A DNA stretch of 64,000 bases from Magicicada septendecula (taxonomy: Eukaryota > Arthropoda > Insecta > Hemiptera > Cicadidae): the NCBI GenBank assembly GCA_034769895.1, contig CM068368.1:690261877-690325876 (forward strand), written 5' to 3'. Made by a program: the position numbers and the translations under genes. This document shows positions 21,791 through 33,380 of this stretch, piece by piece; the first letter of the stretch is position 1, and each line of letters opens with the position of its first letter. The notes beneath the pieces are model-generated. The model was not told the origin of the DNA. It saw only the letters and a list, made by a program, of their open reading frames with translations, and ran no database searches.

Positions 21791-22824
21791 TTCAAATCCT
21801 TTATTCAACATAATGCAATAAAAAGCAGTGTGCAGTTTCTGTTAACACGCAAATGATTAAGTATTAATAATGGGTTACAGTGGAATTTAATGTTACTACG
21901 GTCTGAATTAATGCAAATAAAATTGGAGAATCTCGTAAACATATTAAAGAATGCTTGTATATTACGCACAAAATTATTATAGTACGGACCTTTGTTAATA
22001 AATAGAAACAAATAGGACTCTATACTTTAGTATGTACCAATAAAATTCACCTTTTTTCAAGTACAGTATCTATTGTATTTTCATACTCTTAAAAAAAGGC
22101 CATTAACAACATTTTAGTTACTTGTGAAGAAAACAGATATAACATTTCCAAACAAGAAATCTTCAATTCTCTCCCTATTTATTTTATAAAAACTGGAGTT
22201 TCTACTGCAGGTTTTTAAGTCCACTAACTACTTAATTTAATATACATAATTGTTCCTGATCTTGTTGGGTAACATTATATTAATACATCTACTCCCTACT
22301 CATATCTCAAACAATGTTTTTAATGGTCGGTCCTAAACATCTTTAAAATTTAGACAAAGTCTAATGAGCAATTAGACCTAACCTGAATTACTACACTACA
22401 TCTAAGAATATCTTATTCGGTCATTTAGCTTTATTTATACATTTAATGCATCTTAATTAGCACATTAACAGAACTGCTGTGTCTTACAGTAACACAATAC
22501 GTTACACTAACTGTAAAGAATTTCTTGTTTTCAGTTTAAAAAAGTTGAAATTGTGTATTCTTTTCTTTTCCATTCACTTTTTGTGAAACAACCTACATTA
22601 ATATGTGTACGCTTACTATATTGAAATCCAGTGTTCACTATCCAATAGTTAAAAATTTTGTGGAATTGTGAAATTAGTGACACTATGTACTAATGTGTGA
22701 TTATCAGTTGAATTTCTGAATTCCTTTGATTCATTAATAAATTTTACTATTTTGTTTCTTTATGTCTATTGAATGATTTCTTATTAGTTTTTAATCTTTG
22801 TGTTTTCATTATTCATTTGTAAAT

Positions 22825-22853
22825 TGTTGGATTTTGTTGTCCATGACATGTCC
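22825..22853 (+). repeat. dispersed motif copy 2
   Basis: TTGGATTTTGTTGTCCATGA followed by CATGTCC. Mirror copy at 40395-40421 (-) in the other arm, and independent copies at 3291 (-) and 28901 (+). Confidence 0.6.
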
Positions 22854-23822
22854 ATTGGTTAACTAATTATCATTAAAACACACAGAGGATTGATCCTCTT
22901 TTGCAAGATCACAAGTATGTTTCAAGACCATTTGCAGGTCAGGTATTGTTCTGTCTGTTCACTTTCTGAAAGGGGTTGAGGAGCAAGGGGGAAGATGTCT
23001 CCATTAAAACACACACACACACACTAGCAGCACACAATTCCTTTTTTCTTTATTTAATTTGAATTCTGTATTAGAACAAATGTTTTCAGAGTTTACAAGT
23101 TTTTTTTTTTAATTTCTTGGATTAATTTTTTTTAATTTTATGCAATGTGGACACATACAGAGGAGTGTCAGTTTTTTATGTTTTTTCAATAAATAAAAAT
23201 GAGGGGGGGAGAGAGCGAGACCAAAAATGACACGTACAGAAATTTCATCAGAACTTTTCCTGATATTAAAAAAATAACTAAATAATGAATGGCAAAGAAC
23301 ATTAACAAAATTAATGGAAATTATAGTTATCATTTCTTGTCTAATGAGCAGGTACTAGTAATGGCTTCATATACTTCACATCTTAAATTTTAAACCTATT
23401 ACAAACATATTTGGTATACTCAGCTTGAAACAAACGTTCAGACCAACAAAAATGGTTTAAATGTTGCCATGCTGCATTATTAGTAGGTACTGTTGAAACA
23501 GCAGGTTGATTATAATTGTTTTTAGAACAGACTTCTGGAATGTTGTGTGCAAGTGTATTGTGTTCAAGTAGCAAGTTTCCACTACTTTATAAAACATATC
23601 CTAGAAGCAAACTTTGACATCCAGTTGCTGTTGCTGAGAAACCTTACTAAGGGACTTATAAAAAAAAGAAAAACAACAATTACACGCTTGCTCTTTTGAA
23701 CATCTGATGAAAAGGTTTTGTAAAGTGTACCTAACCTAAAAATGTACAATCCTCGACTTGTCTTTGTATTCCATACTTCTAGCAGTTTTACATGATGTAT
23801 TGCTAACACGAATAAGAAAAGT

Positions 23823-24092
23823 TTAAATCTGCTGAAGGTGTAAACGAGTGATAGTTATTTCCAGACTGACAGGGCCATAAAATAATTCTGAAAGAATTGT
23901 TGTTTTTACAACACCATCCTTTATCAAGTGACTACTCAAATCTGCCAGTTTTTCACAGCAAACTGAAGTTTGATGATTTGATCCATCATGGCCTAGTGAT
24001 GGTCCAAACATTTCAAGGATTCCCCTAGCCTTAAAAAACTGGACTGGCGTCATTGAGTGACTAATGTTAAATTTACTTTGGGATACTTCCAA
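23823..24092 (-). other. unrecognised open frame, mirrored in both arms (89 codons)
   Basis: The same 89-codon frame is present at 39146-39415 on the plus strand with three residue differences (Thr/Met, Gly/Arg, His/Asp). It includes RILEMFGPSLGHDG or the Gly variant, then SNHQTSVCCEKLADLSSHLI. The frame starts with a non-AUG codon in both copies, which suggests an exon or chance rather than a free-standing gene. I do not recognise the sequence. Every difference noted is non-synonymous, so there is no sign of selection between the arms. Confidence 0.25.
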
Positions 24093-24385
24093 ACATAATA
24101 CAGTTTACAATAAACAAACAAAACTTTATGCCTGTCTAATTTTTCCAGAACTCCATACACATAATTTGATCTGGATAGAACATTAATTAAACAATAATAC
24201 TATTCGATGCAAATAAATAAAATATCGGTATGGAGAACCATACATGACTTCCATGTTTTAAGATTTATATTTAAAATCATTTTAGAAATGAAATATTTCC
24301 ACAGAAACTACTTCTATCTTCAGCCTCAAGCACAGAATTGTGGTCACTAACATATACCACCTCACGTTAGCGCACTCGATTTTCA

Positions 24386-24417
24386 CTGATGATGGCAGTC
24401 GATGGCACTTCTGAAAC
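24386..24417 (+). ncRNA. hammerhead-like core motif of a PLE-type tail, left arm
   Basis: CTGATGA at 24386-24392 and GAAAC at 24413-24417, 20 bases apart, match the two conserved cores of hammerhead ribozymes, which Penelope-like elements carry in their terminal repeats. The intervening bases do not form an obvious strong stem II, so catalysis is doubtful. The mirror copy is at 31357-31388 (-). Confidence 0.35.
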
Positions 24418-24560
24418 GTCTGGTTTTGCAGAAAACATTGGACCACAGCCAAACAGCCCGTGAAGGAATTTTATCAACAAACTACTTCTTTGTTGCCGAT
24501 AACGTAGTACACATATAAAAAATTATCCCCTCCCCTTCACCAATCATTTTCATTTATAGA

Positions 24561-25889
24561 AAATAATCCCCTCCCCCTTCAACTTCCCCCTACCGCTTTT
24601 CATTTATAGATATTTCACCTACCTTTCTACAGTGGATTATTATGACCTTCTTTTCAGGATACTTTATTTATCAAAATTAAGTACTTTACTCTTGTTAAAA
24701 CATAAAACGTTGCAGGTAAACTACCCCTTCTCTTTAACACCAATCTTCACCAAAATCAACAGACCTTGAGTCCTCTACAATATGCAAAAAATTATTTGAA
24801 TTTGCGGCAGCTATCGTTCGCCATAGACAAAATTCTTCACACAGACATCTTTCAAAAAATGACTTTTCTTCATGTTTTGAGGGTAGTACAATCAGAATCA
24901 GCCCTTATCTCGAACGCAATTTTTTTTCCATCCATTTCCTTATGGAACATAGAAGTAAAAACAATATCCTTCTTTTTATAATGTGTATTGCACTTGTTTT
25001 CTACCATGGGACACTAATTATTAGATAAAATGGTTACCTTCATTTAAGCCAGCTTCCACTCACTGTGTACTTTCTCAGAGGCTATAACATGTTCTTTTTA
25101 ACGTTGCCGAACATAAACTGATGTTAAATTAAAAATAAAGTAAAGTCTTAGCACCTGAAATTTGCAACGTCTTAGTTGAAGAATCTATTTAATTATTGCA
25201 CTTAACTTGATATAAGTACTGATTACATTTCAGGATTATTATTTTCAGAAATAATGTATGTAAACCAGTTTTCCCCCATATGAAGTTAATTAAAATTCTT
25301 TAATGCATAGCATTACAGGCCTTTATGGTAGTAGATCTGTATTATTAAATTTGAAATTACACAAATAATTCTCTTTGATTAACCAGAGTTACACACACAA
25401 ACTAAATGTTGAGTGTCCTCCTAGTGTATAAATTCAGCTAAAACACTATTCCAAAAACTTACCTTGTTACTAGAATGTGTGACATGATGAACTTTTCATG
25501 TTAAATAGTTTAAATACTTTGTATTGAGAATTAAGCATTTTAATAATTTCTATTTATGCAGGCGTATAGCAAAATCTGATCATCATGAAAAAGGAATAAG
25601 GCATTTTGTAATAGCAATTAACTTATTAGTTCCTGCTGTATTACCGACTCATATTACAAGACTAATTTTTATTTAATTGAAAAGATATATTATTATTGTT
25701 TCTTTTGGTGCAATCTGTAAATTACATGACACACATCCATAAAGGTTTGAAAATATGCTTATTGCAGGATAGGAATAAATTCTCAAAATACTAATACAAA
25801 TCTGTTATAAAATTATCTTGTTGTTGCATCCTCTTCGTTCACTTTATTAATTTAATAATATATATAAAACTTTCACTAATGAACTTACT
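24561..25889. other. centre of foldback element, no gene seen
   Basis: AT-rich, with short pyrimidine-rich and TTATAGA repeats next to the arm boundary. No supported coding sequence. Confidence 0.6.
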
Positions 25890-26462
25890 GTTGTCACTTC
25901 CCAAACGTTTCGAGATGTTGTTTCTCTTCTTCAGTGGATGTAATACTGACTGTCGATTACAGAATAACCACTACGGAAAAATGGTGTGTGTGGTGGGGGT
26001 TGATGGTGGGAGGGGATTGGCGCTGAGGTTCGAATTGTGGGTGTGGATCAGTGTGTCGAATAGTGTATGTGATTTATAATGTATTTGTTCATTTAATATG
26101 TTGTTTGGTTGTAGTGTGTGATATCTGTATATTTCAAATTGTTCAGCTGTGTTTAGTTTTCTACTTTTAGGTAAGTAGTGTAATATTTCCATGTTGTGTT
26201 CTATGTTTGTGTAACTGTGGTTTTCGTTATGTAAATGTGTGGCAAATGTGGAATGTATGTAGTTTGTGGTGAGGGCTTTTAAATGTTCAGAAAATCTGGA
26301 AGAAAAAGATCTTCCCATCTGGCCGATGTAGAATTGTTGGCAATCATTACAATTTAATTTATAAACCCCTGTTTTGCTGTATGTGTCAATGTCTTTGTTA
26401 GTATTATTTATGTGTTTTCTAATGGTGTTGTTGGTTCTGTAGGCTATTAATAGTAATTAATT
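25890..26462 (-). pseudogene. Penelope-like element 3' fragment: GIY-YIG endonuclease
   Basis: One continuous minus-strand frame (about 164 codons, ending at 25971) encodes the C-terminal endonuclease of a Penelope-like retroelement. It begins RTNNTIRKHINNTNKDI and continues TYSKTGVYKLNCNDC and QQFYIGQMGRSF. GVY plus YIG are the GIY-YIG motifs, and the preceding CNDC matches the family's Cys pair. Downstream residues RFSEHLKAL, HLHNENHSY, MEILHYLPKSRKLNTAEQFE and YRYH are characteristic of the same domain. Downstream of the stop comes a tail with CTGAAGA and GAAACG (25934-25907). The reverse transcriptase part is missing, so this is a 5'-truncated copy. The domain nicks DNA for target-primed insertion. 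Confidence 0.85.
25907..25934 (-). ncRNA. hammerhead-like core in PLE tail
   Basis: Coding strand CTGAAGA (25934-25928), then AGAGA, a seven-base loop and TCTC, then GAAAC (25911-25907). GAGA/TCTC can pair as a short stem II. CTGAAGA differs by one base from the canonical CTGATGA. Confidence 0.4.
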
Positions 26463-28576
26463 AATTAATTTTGTTTGTAATTAATTAAATATGTGGTTGT
26501 AATGTTTATATCAGTACTTCTAAAGACTCTCAATCTGAAAGTTTTAATTTGTTAGACATTTTTATTAGATAACATGATGTGTAATGATAATATAGTATGT
26601 ATTCAGTGTAACATGATAAAATTGTATGTCTGGTTTATCATGTATTCACATTTGGTGGTTGGTTATTTACTATAGCATCTGAATTGAAAAGTCTTGAAAT
26701 TGAATTATAAGAAAATAGTAATCATAATAACTCAGTAAGGGCATTGTAAACCTAGTTGAATCTTCGCCTCCTGAAGTTGTCTTTCAAACAGTTTGTACCC
26801 ATTAGAACAACTTTCTAATTGTGTAATTCACTAATTCAAGGATCTGGGTCCACAGGCCTTCCAACATTTCTTTTACATTAAGAGTTTTTCAGGAGGATAC
26901 ATTCTCAAGTGTTTCTCTCAAATATGACGACTGCATGTTTATTATTTTCGTTGTGGTGAAGCTGCAGTAGCACTGGGATGTCTTTTTTTTAAAGAAAGTC
27001 GTAGTTGCTCTTATCATTAGTTTAGATCAACAGTTTCTTTCCATCTGAAATTAGGATCTGTTAAAAAGTAAAAATTTTTGATATACATATGTTCTTACAT
27101 TACATTTAATTGGTTAAAACTCAACTCAGATAGCGCTTGGAATTTGTATTGTGATGAATTGATGAACTCAGTTGTCACAAACACTGAAAAACTGGCATAT
27201 ATTTATTGTTTTGAACGTGCTATCCTGGTAGAATCATATAATTTATTTTACCTTCATTTATTTGTAGAACAAATCATGTTGAAACATGACAAATTTACCA
27301 GTGGAAGGTGTAATGGGAATACCAATCACAGAGAAATATAAAGAAGATTAATTGGTATAGAGACAGCGGGACACAGTGATCAAAAACAAATACTTGTGTC
27401 ATAGTCATTCATCTCCCAGCCATGTAATCCAATTTAGAATTTTAAACACTCTTAAGAAATATGCCAAATAATTAACATTCTAGTTAATTGTCATTTGGTT
27501 AGATGATGCCCTATTGTATACTAATAATATGGTAGTATAACTTTAAGAGTATCTGGACTACCATGGTTTGCATGAGACAGACAGAACCTATAGTGTATTT
27601 TCTTTGTATTGGATTTGTTCTCAAAGTTTGGCTCAGAAATGAAGCAAAAACCAGTTTTTATAATTTTTACAGTTTTGAATATTTGGACTTGCAGTTTTTG
27701 CACAATTTGTGATTATAAAATGGTCCAAAGGAAACTACATGACTACTAACTAACACAACATAGCAGCTTACTTAGTTTCACCTAATTTGTATTTTAGGGA
27801 TATTGAATTTGAAAGTGAATTGTACAAAGAATTTGTTGTCAATCTGAAGGTAATACAAATGAGAGCAGCTTAAAGAACAAACAAAAAGTTTATTTTGGTT
27901 GACAAAAAACAGCAAAGTACATAATACAAAAACAGGTATAACAAAATGAAAAGTATTGTGAGGAAGCAAAAAGTGAATTGAAATTAAAACATGTAAAATG
28001 ATCAAAAACAGAAATAAAGAAATGATTAAAAATGTAAAACATTGGTTAATCAGAATATGTATGAACAGGATACTGAAATCAGTGGTAGTTTTACAACACT
28101 GAGATACTGGAATGACATGGGTTATGATATATAATGTATGAATGTTTTTAAATTTCTAAGGTGGGTGTGTAAAGTACTGGCAGTAATATACACATGCTTT
28201 GTATGTATCCCAACATAGATAAACAGCTATTGTTTCAGTCTGTAAGTAACCACTGGTTCACACTGATAACCACTGAGGCAGAAATAGTGACTCAACCTCT
28301 TTTACTATACATCTGTTTCAATATATCTGTTACTGGGAGTGGCATGCAGTTGGCTTCTGTAAAGGGTACTAGTTTCAAATACACCTTTCATTAGCGGGCA
28401 CAATTTTTAGAAATGGAATAAACATAAACAAAGATATAAATAAATAATTTAATAAATTAAACAAAACAGGTAAAAATAATTAAGAAAAGACAACAAATAA
28501 AATAAGTGAATAAGTAAGAAAACTTTACTTTAATTTGTATATTAGTGCATCCTCGTGTCAACTAGCTAAAGGAATT
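26463..28576. other. centre of foldback element, no gene seen
   Basis: AT-rich sequence without coding character; frames such as 27078-27341 are short and unrecognised. ATTAATTAATTA repeats lie at about 26455. Confidence 0.6.
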
Positions 28577-28895
28577 TCACATGTTGAAAGCATCATAGAA
28601 GTATCTCTGACTTTGCAGCTCATCTAGTAAGCCTTTTTCAATTGATAATAGGGAAAGTTTTGAAAGCCTATTCTCACACTGGGTATTGCACAGACATCTT
28701 TTAGGTGTTTAAAACAAGAGAAGGTGCACTCGACAGTGGAAGTGCTCACTGGTATTGTTGATACTAAACAACATAATTTATATGTTTCTGGAATGCTTCT
28801 TCTGCTGAACATGTTTGTTTCAAGATATCCATCATTTTAGTTGTTTGAAAAGGCTGTAAACTGACACTATTTTGCTCTGCAAATTTCCTAAATTA
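28577..28895 (-). pseudogene. hAT transposase C-terminal fragment
   Basis: Minus-strand translation, across two frame changes, gives the hAT dimerisation domain: ETYKLCCLVSTIPVSTSTVE then FSCFKHLKD in one frame. After a shift the next frame gives NRLSKLSLLSIEKGLLDELQ, ending at a stop at 28577-28579. Upstream, to about 28895, a third frame fits the linker. It is too broken to be functional and is a different family member from the transposase at 13026-15865. Confidence 0.7.
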
Positions 28896-28900
28896 AATTC

Positions 28901-29035
28901 TTGGATTTCGTTGTCCATGACATGTCCGTTACTTAACTAAATATAATTATTTCACTACGACTCGGAACACAAAACGTTTTATGTAAAAACCTCTGAAGAA
29001 GCTTTTTAAAAGTGAAAACCGGTTCAGGTTATAAG
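28901..29035 (+). mobile_element. PLE-like tail fragment with dispersed motif copy 3
   Basis: Begins with TTGGATTTCGTTGTCCATGA (28901) and includes CTGAAGA at 28993-28999 with GAAAAC at 29014-29019, a PLE-tail-like pair. It lies between the two pieces of the hAT relic, as if inserted there. Confidence 0.35.
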
Positions 29036-29274
29036 GTAAAACTTTTATGTTTTTACCCATAAAAAGTTTTGTTTTCCTAAATTTAAAAAAAAAAAACACT
29101 AACTTAATTTAAGTGACAAAAAGAAGTTATAAGAAAATTGGGCTTTGAAGCACAGAAATTTGTTTGAATCTAACAGTTCAAGAAAGTACAGCTAATCGAG
29201 GTCCTGAAATCTCACCTCCATTTATCTAATCATAGTTTAAATAATTTTACTGTAGGGATGCATATATTTGCTTT

Positions 29275-29540
29275 TTGGATTTAATGAGCATCTTCAGAAC
29301 ATCTCTCCTTAGTAGTTTCCAACTTATTGTCTTCTAATTTTTTATACAACTTCAAAATTGTCCCTAGAATCTCTGAGGTGATAGCAGTCTCTTTTCTATT
29401 CTTGATATATTGTTTCAAGTCAGACGTTTTGGTTTGAAGAATGTTGAATAGAGTGTCAGTGACAGAAAAAATATGGCTGACTGAAAACTTAAAGTAAAAT
29501 GCAAAATCGAAATCCTTCAGTCATTCAAAAACACAGCATT
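29275..29540 (-). pseudogene. hAT transposase internal fragment
   Basis: Minus-strand frame with FDFAFYFKFSVSHIFSVTDT then LFNILQTKTSDLKQYIKN, ending CSEDAH at a stop. It resembles the region of DUF4371-type hAT transposases after the catalytic core. It is in the same orientation as, and probably the same copy as, the fragment at 28577-28895. Confidence 0.6.
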
Positions 29541-29545
29541 TAGCA

Positions 29546-31213
29546 GTTATGAAAGAGTCAGGGTCCCTTGGTTCAGATTCGGATTAAAATTGAGACCAAG
29601 GAATGGTGTGTGATCATAATTTTTGCTTAAAATGATGTCACCATTGCGTATATGGTGAATAGTCACTATGGTAAATATTTTCTTGTAATATACTGTTATG
29701 ACGGTCTCGCTGATCGTCATATGGTACAGTGGAAAACAAATACAGACACCAGTGAAATCACAAATCAACAGCTTTAATTAATCACAAATAACAATTTATA
29801 ATCAACATCATTCTCCTGTACAGTAATTCTAGTTAAATTTGTCCACACGCAATAATAATGTCAAGTATTACATTTCCACACTAAATGTAACACAATAACA
29901 CTTCACTGCAATACTTCGAACTGCACTTGAATAAATCACCACTTACAACTGACTTCTAAGCGGCAGCTGTCGCCTATGTATAGCCTGCAGGGTTCCAGAC
30001 CAATGTTCCATAACATGCGTCCTTAACAAGCACATGAAAACTAGAGTATACTTGAGTGCGGCCTTGGCAGAAACATGTACCTGCTCAGCTAGCCTAGAAA
30101 TGGGTAGAACGACACTCACAACTGTTCCATATAGTTCCATCGTTACAATACAGTATGTGGAGTTATAATGCAAGCCTTCTCTATCTCTCCCCCCTCTCTC
30201 TCTGTAATGATATCAACTTGTCAATTAATTTCATATAAACCTCTTATAAAGATTTATAATCAGACCTCATCATTTACTTCCAAAGTGACCTTGGCTTTAT
30301 TATTTCCAAAGTAGTACAGATAATTTAACATACAGAAAATACATTTTATTGTTTAGAACAAAGCCTTTTCCCACTTTTGTCCTTTCATCCTTCACTTCCG
30401 AAACAGTTCTACTCAGTTTCTCACTATATAATTAGTGATTCAGGCTCTCCTAGTGACAGGCTGCTACTACTTTGAGTTTTTGTAGATAGCAGGGAGTGTT
30501 CCATTTAGTAAATACTTAGTTCACCTGTTGGTCCTTGTTCTAGTAATGTGTCCTGACCCATTCATCTCTTAGTAGCGTACTATTAAATTGGTCACTTGAA
30601 CTACATCGTTTACTAAATAATTCTGCAGTTTTTTTTTGTTCAATAGACCTACACATTTTAATTTTCTTGGCTTTAATGTTTCACCTATTCTGTGACGAGG
30701 CATTGTCAAGCTACTGAGGATGGGTCATTATAAAAAGGGTTAAACACTTGGTACTGAGAGAAATAAAATGTGTGATAAACACATTTTTTTAATTGTAATT
30801 ATAATAAATTATAATTAAATATAATTATTAATAATTAATAAACAAGAAAGTTGTTATTAACACAAAAGTTTACAAGCAAAATTACATAGTGTATATATTA
30901 TTTTTTATTTTAGTATTTGAACTGTTCAGTGACAAGCGTCTCAACTCTCAGTAATTTGCTTTATTAATTTAATTTTTATAAATTTTATACATTTTTATAA
31001 ATTTTAAACCCACACTCGATTGACTCTATAAGTTTCCATAATTTTGAAAAGTAATGTACTGAGTATATATAGAAAAACTATGAACTATATTTTCAAGTAA
31101 TTTAGATGTTATTAAGTATGGTCAGTATTAGTAGATAGATAAATAATATATTAGTACGGACGTAATGGAAAATTATAGTATAGTAGTATTTATAGCTGTA
31201 GCAATAAAATTTA
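29546..31213. other. centre of foldback element, no gene seen
   Basis: AT-rich; includes a pyrimidine-rich run at about 30185-30200 and TAATTATTAA repeats at about 30790-30845. No supported gene. Confidence 0.6.
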
Positions 31214-31414
31214 TCTATAAATGAAAATGATTGGTGAAGGGGAGGGGATAATTTTTTATATGTGTACTACGTTATAGGCAACAAAGAAGTAGTTTGTTGA
31301 TAAAATTCCTTCACGGGCTGTTTGGCTGTGGTCCAATGTTTTCTGCAAAACCAGACGTTTCGGAAGTGCCATCGACTGCCATCATCAGTGAAAATCGAGT
31401 GTGCTAACGTGAGG
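31214..31414 (-). repeat. right arm of the giant inverted repeat, inner piece
   Basis: Reverse complement of 24360-24560. It contains the mirrored hammerhead-like core (31357-31388). It is cut off from the rest of the arm by the LTR element E, which sits four bases downstream. Confidence 0.92.
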
Positions 31415-31418
31415 TGGT
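31415..31418. repeat. target-site duplication of element E, left copy
   Basis: TGGT, repeated at 38879-38882. The other arm of the foldback element gives the unoccupied site (TGGT only once, at about 24356), proving the duplication. Confidence 0.88.
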
Positions 31419-32561
31419 TGTAACGTGTCAAAAATGGGGTACTTTATTTATTTCATTTTCGGGGTTTCATAAAAAATATTGTGCAAGTTTTAATCCCATT
31501 GTGAGAGAACACGTGGTGACTATAACGGTTTGTAACAAAGCAGCAACGTAATAGTCCGTTGCGAAATCAGTTGAAGTATGTGGCCTCCTCAAATTTCTCA
31601 GAACTTGGTTTGAATGTGACAGCGCCTGTACGCATGACACAGGTATACGCGCGGGTGGGACGCGAAACTGATCAACCGACGCTGTCGAAAATGGCGCAGA
31701 AACGACGTTTTGTTGAGATCCACAACCCGACCTGAAGGATATACAAATTAAGGACCACCTCTTTAGTGACGTCAGACCAGAAGTGCCTAAATATCGTCGG
31801 CACACACTACAGAAACAACCACTATGTAGCATGTGCCTAGCCAATAAACCGCAACAAATCAGCTATGAACGTCGACGAAATCCGTTGGCTGTGGACATCG
31901 GCTTCCGCCCGCTCACGAGCGACGCTTGAGGAGTTGGTCTCTAACTGTGTCGGCCGACACAGAGCCAAATGCGCTCTGCCAAAATTTTATCAGTTTTTCT
32001 ATTTCAAAAATGAACTAAAAGTAACAACCCGTGTCAGTGCTATCAGTGAGTATGGGAGGGGAACAAAATCAGTTACATTAGACAGCGACGTAATTACCAA
32101 ACTCAAATAAAAACGAATTCGAAGGGTTACCACGTGCCAGCCGGAATTAGTATCTTTTTATTAACATGTTAAGGGCGGGGTAATTTTCTATGTATGTGAG
32201 AGTGTGCAAAATTGCAGGCTGGGCTCTGTCAGTATATCTGTATTAAATTGTGATCAGTAAGGTAAGATGTTAGAATAAGTTAGTATGTAGAAGATGTTAA
32301 CCGAACAAAGAAAACTGTAACTTAATCTGTAAAACAATGGGAAAAAGTTTTGAACAACATTTTAAAATGATTCTGATTAATTAAAATCGTAATTTCTCTT
32401 CAAAATTGTGTCGAGCTAGTTATTTCGATAACCTATGAAACACATGTTTGTATCTAGCGTTCGTACGAAAGAATCCTGAACCCAGATAAACGAAACTTTG
32501 AAGGTAGGTGGAAGTTATATTTATGTATTTTATATATTTTAAAACTGTATTTAACGCCACA
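31419..32561 (+). repeat. 5' LTR of element E
   Basis: TGTAACGTGTCAAAAATGGG to ACGCCACA, 1,143 bp; paired with 37736-38878. Open frames within (31467-31844 minus, 31865-32110 plus) recur in the other LTR. Confidence 0.93.
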
Positions 32562-32562
32562 A

Positions 32563-32581
32563 TGGCTTCCGGAACAGGGAC
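32563..32581 (+). promoter_or_regulatory. primer-binding site of element E
   Basis: TGGCTTCCGGAACAGGGAC begins one base after the LTR. It resembles the retroviral Lys-type PBS without matching it; the primer tRNA was not identified. Confidence 0.6.
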
Positions 32582-32756
32582 AGTTTTTATTAATTAAAAA
32601 ATGAAATAAAGACCGTACCTACAGAAAAGATACAGACGTGTGTTTGGGGTTAGCGGAATAAAACAAAAGTGCGTTGTTCACGCAAAATTAGTTATGCAAT
32701 ACATTATATATTGATTATATTATATTTACGCACAAGTATCAAGTAGAAAATAAGAA

Positions 32757-33380
32757 ATGGCAGATAACAATGAAATCAGCCTCTCTGACAGTCAGACTGA
32801 CTCTGGTATTCATACAGAAGCAAGGTCAATAGACGAGTAGAATGTAGAAGTATCCATAATTAGTTCGCCGGGAGCGATTTCTACTCCCGTACCAATTAAA
32901 ATAAATACAAGAGAAAAAGAGTTGTCATTAAATGATTTATTTAATCTCATTAACAATAGATTTGATATGAACAATAAACGCTTTGATAGTAACGAGGTAA
33001 TTTTAAATGAAATGAAAAGTGATTTTAACAATAAATTAGATGAACAGAAAATCAAATGCGAACAGCAGAATATTCAAAACGAGATTAATTTTAAAGAAAT
33101 TAAAGACCAGAATAATCAGTTGCAGCAGAGTATTAGCGTAAAATTTGATGGTTTAATAAATGATATACAAGAAAAGAATAAATGTCTAGAAAATGCTAAT
33201 GAAATAAAAAATATTTTGAATAAAGTAGAACAGAGTACGAGTAATACAAATATAAGTTGTAATGGCAATGTTGTATTAGACAAAGAGTTAACCAATAATA
33301 ATGATAATGTTGAAAATAATGAATGCAATACTGAGAATAGTAGTGTATTTGAAGAGTTGTATCAGAAAGTGATACGGTGA
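32757..33380 (+). pseudogene. element E ORF1, gag-like coiled-coil protein
   Basis: Frame of 207 codons from the first ATG after the PBS, interrupted by TAG at codon 28 (32838-32840) and open again to TGA at 33378. The N-terminus is short and acidic (SLSDSQTDSG). The middle is a predicted coiled coil with regular hydrophobic spacing (LNDLFNLINNRFDMNNKRFD; KFDGLINDIQEKNKCLENA), followed by an Asn-rich linker. Its position right after the PBS makes a Gag role likely; I recognise no capsid motif or zinc knuckle. It overlaps ORF2 in the -1 frame. Confidence 0.5.

Larger units (their letters stand above)
21026..24560 (+). repeat. left arm of the giant inverted repeat (3,535 bp)
   Basis: Its reverse complement reappears at 38883-42246 and, beyond the LTR element E, at 31214-31414, with a few percent divergence. 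Homology ends at CATTTTCATTTATAGA. Open frames in it (21805-22011, 23109-23333, 23383-23574, 23582-23809, 23823-24092, all minus) are mirrored in the other arm. A short (CA)n run at about 23008 is mirrored by (GT)n at about 40220. Confidence 0.92.

Noticed and set aside
31467-32110. Two open frames in the LTR of element E, both repeated in the other LTR (37784-38427)
   Set aside because: Duplication follows from LTR identity; no motif and no upstream start context. An LTR-encoded gene cannot be excluded but is not supported.
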